Source: Xanthostigma xanthostigma
Taxonomy: Eukaryota > Arthropoda > Insecta > Raphidioptera > Raphidiidae
Length of the DNA: 64,000 nt
Direction: 5' to 3'
Assembly (NCBI GenBank): GCA_963575645.1
Contig: OY754475.1
Coordinates: forward strand, 1,550,001 to 1,614,000
In this document: in pieces, positions 62,994-64,000 of the stretch
Layout: each line of letters opens with the position of its first letter
Position numbering within the stretch: position 1 is the stretch's first letter
Position numbers and translations under genes: made by a program
The notes under the pieces: generated by a model
Database searches by the model: none
Seen by the model: the letters and a program-made list of their open reading frames with translations, nothing else
What the model was told of the DNA's origin: nothing

Positions 62994-63479
62994 CTGTGCG
63001 AATTATTCGCACTAAATAAGTATAATAATTATTACTTTACAAAATTATTTTTTAAATATGATTGCAGGTATTCAATTCGTTTCTAATTTTGCACACTGCT
63101 TATAATGTTCTTCTTTTTGTTGTATTACAATATGAAGCTCAGATGACAGATCGAAGAAATATTTTACTAAAATTGTCATATAGAGGCGCAAGTAGCAAAA
63201 GCGTTGAGCTAAGCCGTCAGATGGCATCATGCAGCATTGCTGTGACGTTGTTCGGCGTCGCTCGCTGTTTCAAAAGCCGTCAGAGGGCAGACGTTGTTCA
63301 GAGTTGCTGTATTTTAATTAATTTACAAAAACAAAAGCAATAATACATTTTTTAGTTGTCGATGTCAGTAGAGCAAGCAATTATCTGTAAAATGATATAT
63401 AATTTATGTGGAGAAATTGTGAGGTTTTTTCTAAAAAGGGGGGCAAACATCTTAAACCTTAGCGTATTAATATATATGA
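62994..63479 (-). mobile_element. Non-autonomous Helitron, family A copy 5
   Basis: CTAG at 62994-62997 follows an A, next to hairpin GTGCGAATTATTCGCAC. The 5' TC (complement) is at 63478-63479. The 93-codon plus-strand ORF at 63062-63343 is the homologue of the one in copies 1 and 4. Confidence 0.86.
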
Positions 63480-64000
63480 TAAAACGTCTTTCATCCGTTC
63501 ATAAGTTAATCAAAAGACTTTTTCTTCATACCTCGATCGAAAGTACATAAATTCGGCATCAATTGTAAGGCAGAAAGTCTAACATTTACGCATTGGTGGG
63601 ATTCCACGCACTGATGAGGGAAGTACGTCCGTTCGGGCGGCAGTACAGGAAAAACTGTTGTTTACATACAGGAGTGCGTTTAAAAAAACAGACGATGCGA
63701 CGTAGTTCTAGGGTCTGTTTTGAACGCAACCTCTATTAAGGCGTCGCAGTATGGGATCCTCTCCTGGGATATATGATTGCATTCACCGCTGATGCATCAT
63801 AAACTATAAAATGCAACCAAACAATTTAATAAATAAGAACGGAAGGACATCGTCGGGGACACTTCGAGACCATCGTCGGATTAAATTCAGCATATTATCG
63901 TTTTATTATTTGTTTTATGATACGTTGTTAGCAAATTGGTTAACCTAAGTACACCATCCAACGTCTTCTGTTATGTGACTAAAGAAAAATGAAATACATT
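63480..64000. other. Right edge of the window, no gene seen
   Basis: No recognisable ORF or repeat ends. Confidence 0.45.

Overview
The window is AT-rich animal nuclear DNA, almost certainly from an insect. It holds three spliced or single-exon protein genes of animal type: a RhoBTB GTPase, a Tret1-like sugar transporter and a beta-type octopamine receptor. Octopamine receptors of this kind are typical of arthropods. Introns have standard GT-AG borders, and most of the rest is short DNA transposons, Helitrons and retroposon fragments. The order of insect cannot be settled from the sequence alone.

Layout. 1-11.49 kb has no convincing gene. It holds Helitrons (one inserted inside another), a palindromic PIF/Harbinger-like MITE, a pogo/Tigger-like MITE, a palindromic retroposon and a tandem array. 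11.49-17.67 kb (+) is a complete 12-coding-exon RhoBTB gene of 761 residues, with a MITE in intron 1, a Helitron in intron 2 and a sister MITE downstream. 17.7-26.4 kb is intergenic, with a 22-bp minisatellite and a palindromic retroposon. 26.44-28.68 kb (+) is a two-coding-exon sugar transporter of 482 residues; its intron carries a hAT MITE with a perfect 8-bp target duplication. 28.7-38.7 kb is mostly unrecognised AT-rich DNA with one GC-rich MITE and a long AT microsatellite. 38.74-40.04 kb (-) is an intronless octopamine beta receptor ORF of 434 residues. 40-64 kb is gene-poor and repeat-rich, with Helitrons, hAT and pogo/Tigger-like MITEs, a LINE tail, a tRNA-like sequence and several nested insertions.

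The three genes are not an operon and need not act together: RhoBTB is probably an adaptor for cullin-3 ubiquitin ligase, the transporter moves sugar across the membrane, and the receptor signals through cAMP.

The most unusual material is repetitive. (i) Four loci carry palindromic elements of about 150-300 bp bounded by 12-14-bp target duplications, with a stem followed by GAAACGT (or a variant) at the centre. This resembles a decayed hammerhead ribozyme and the inverted terminal organisation of Penelope-like retroelements. (ii) A five-copy non-autonomous Helitron family has one copy sitting in another Helitron whose empty site is also present in this window, which proves the insertion point. 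(iii) About 200 bp at the transporter's 3' side is repeated just upstream of the gene, a likely scar of tandem gene duplication.
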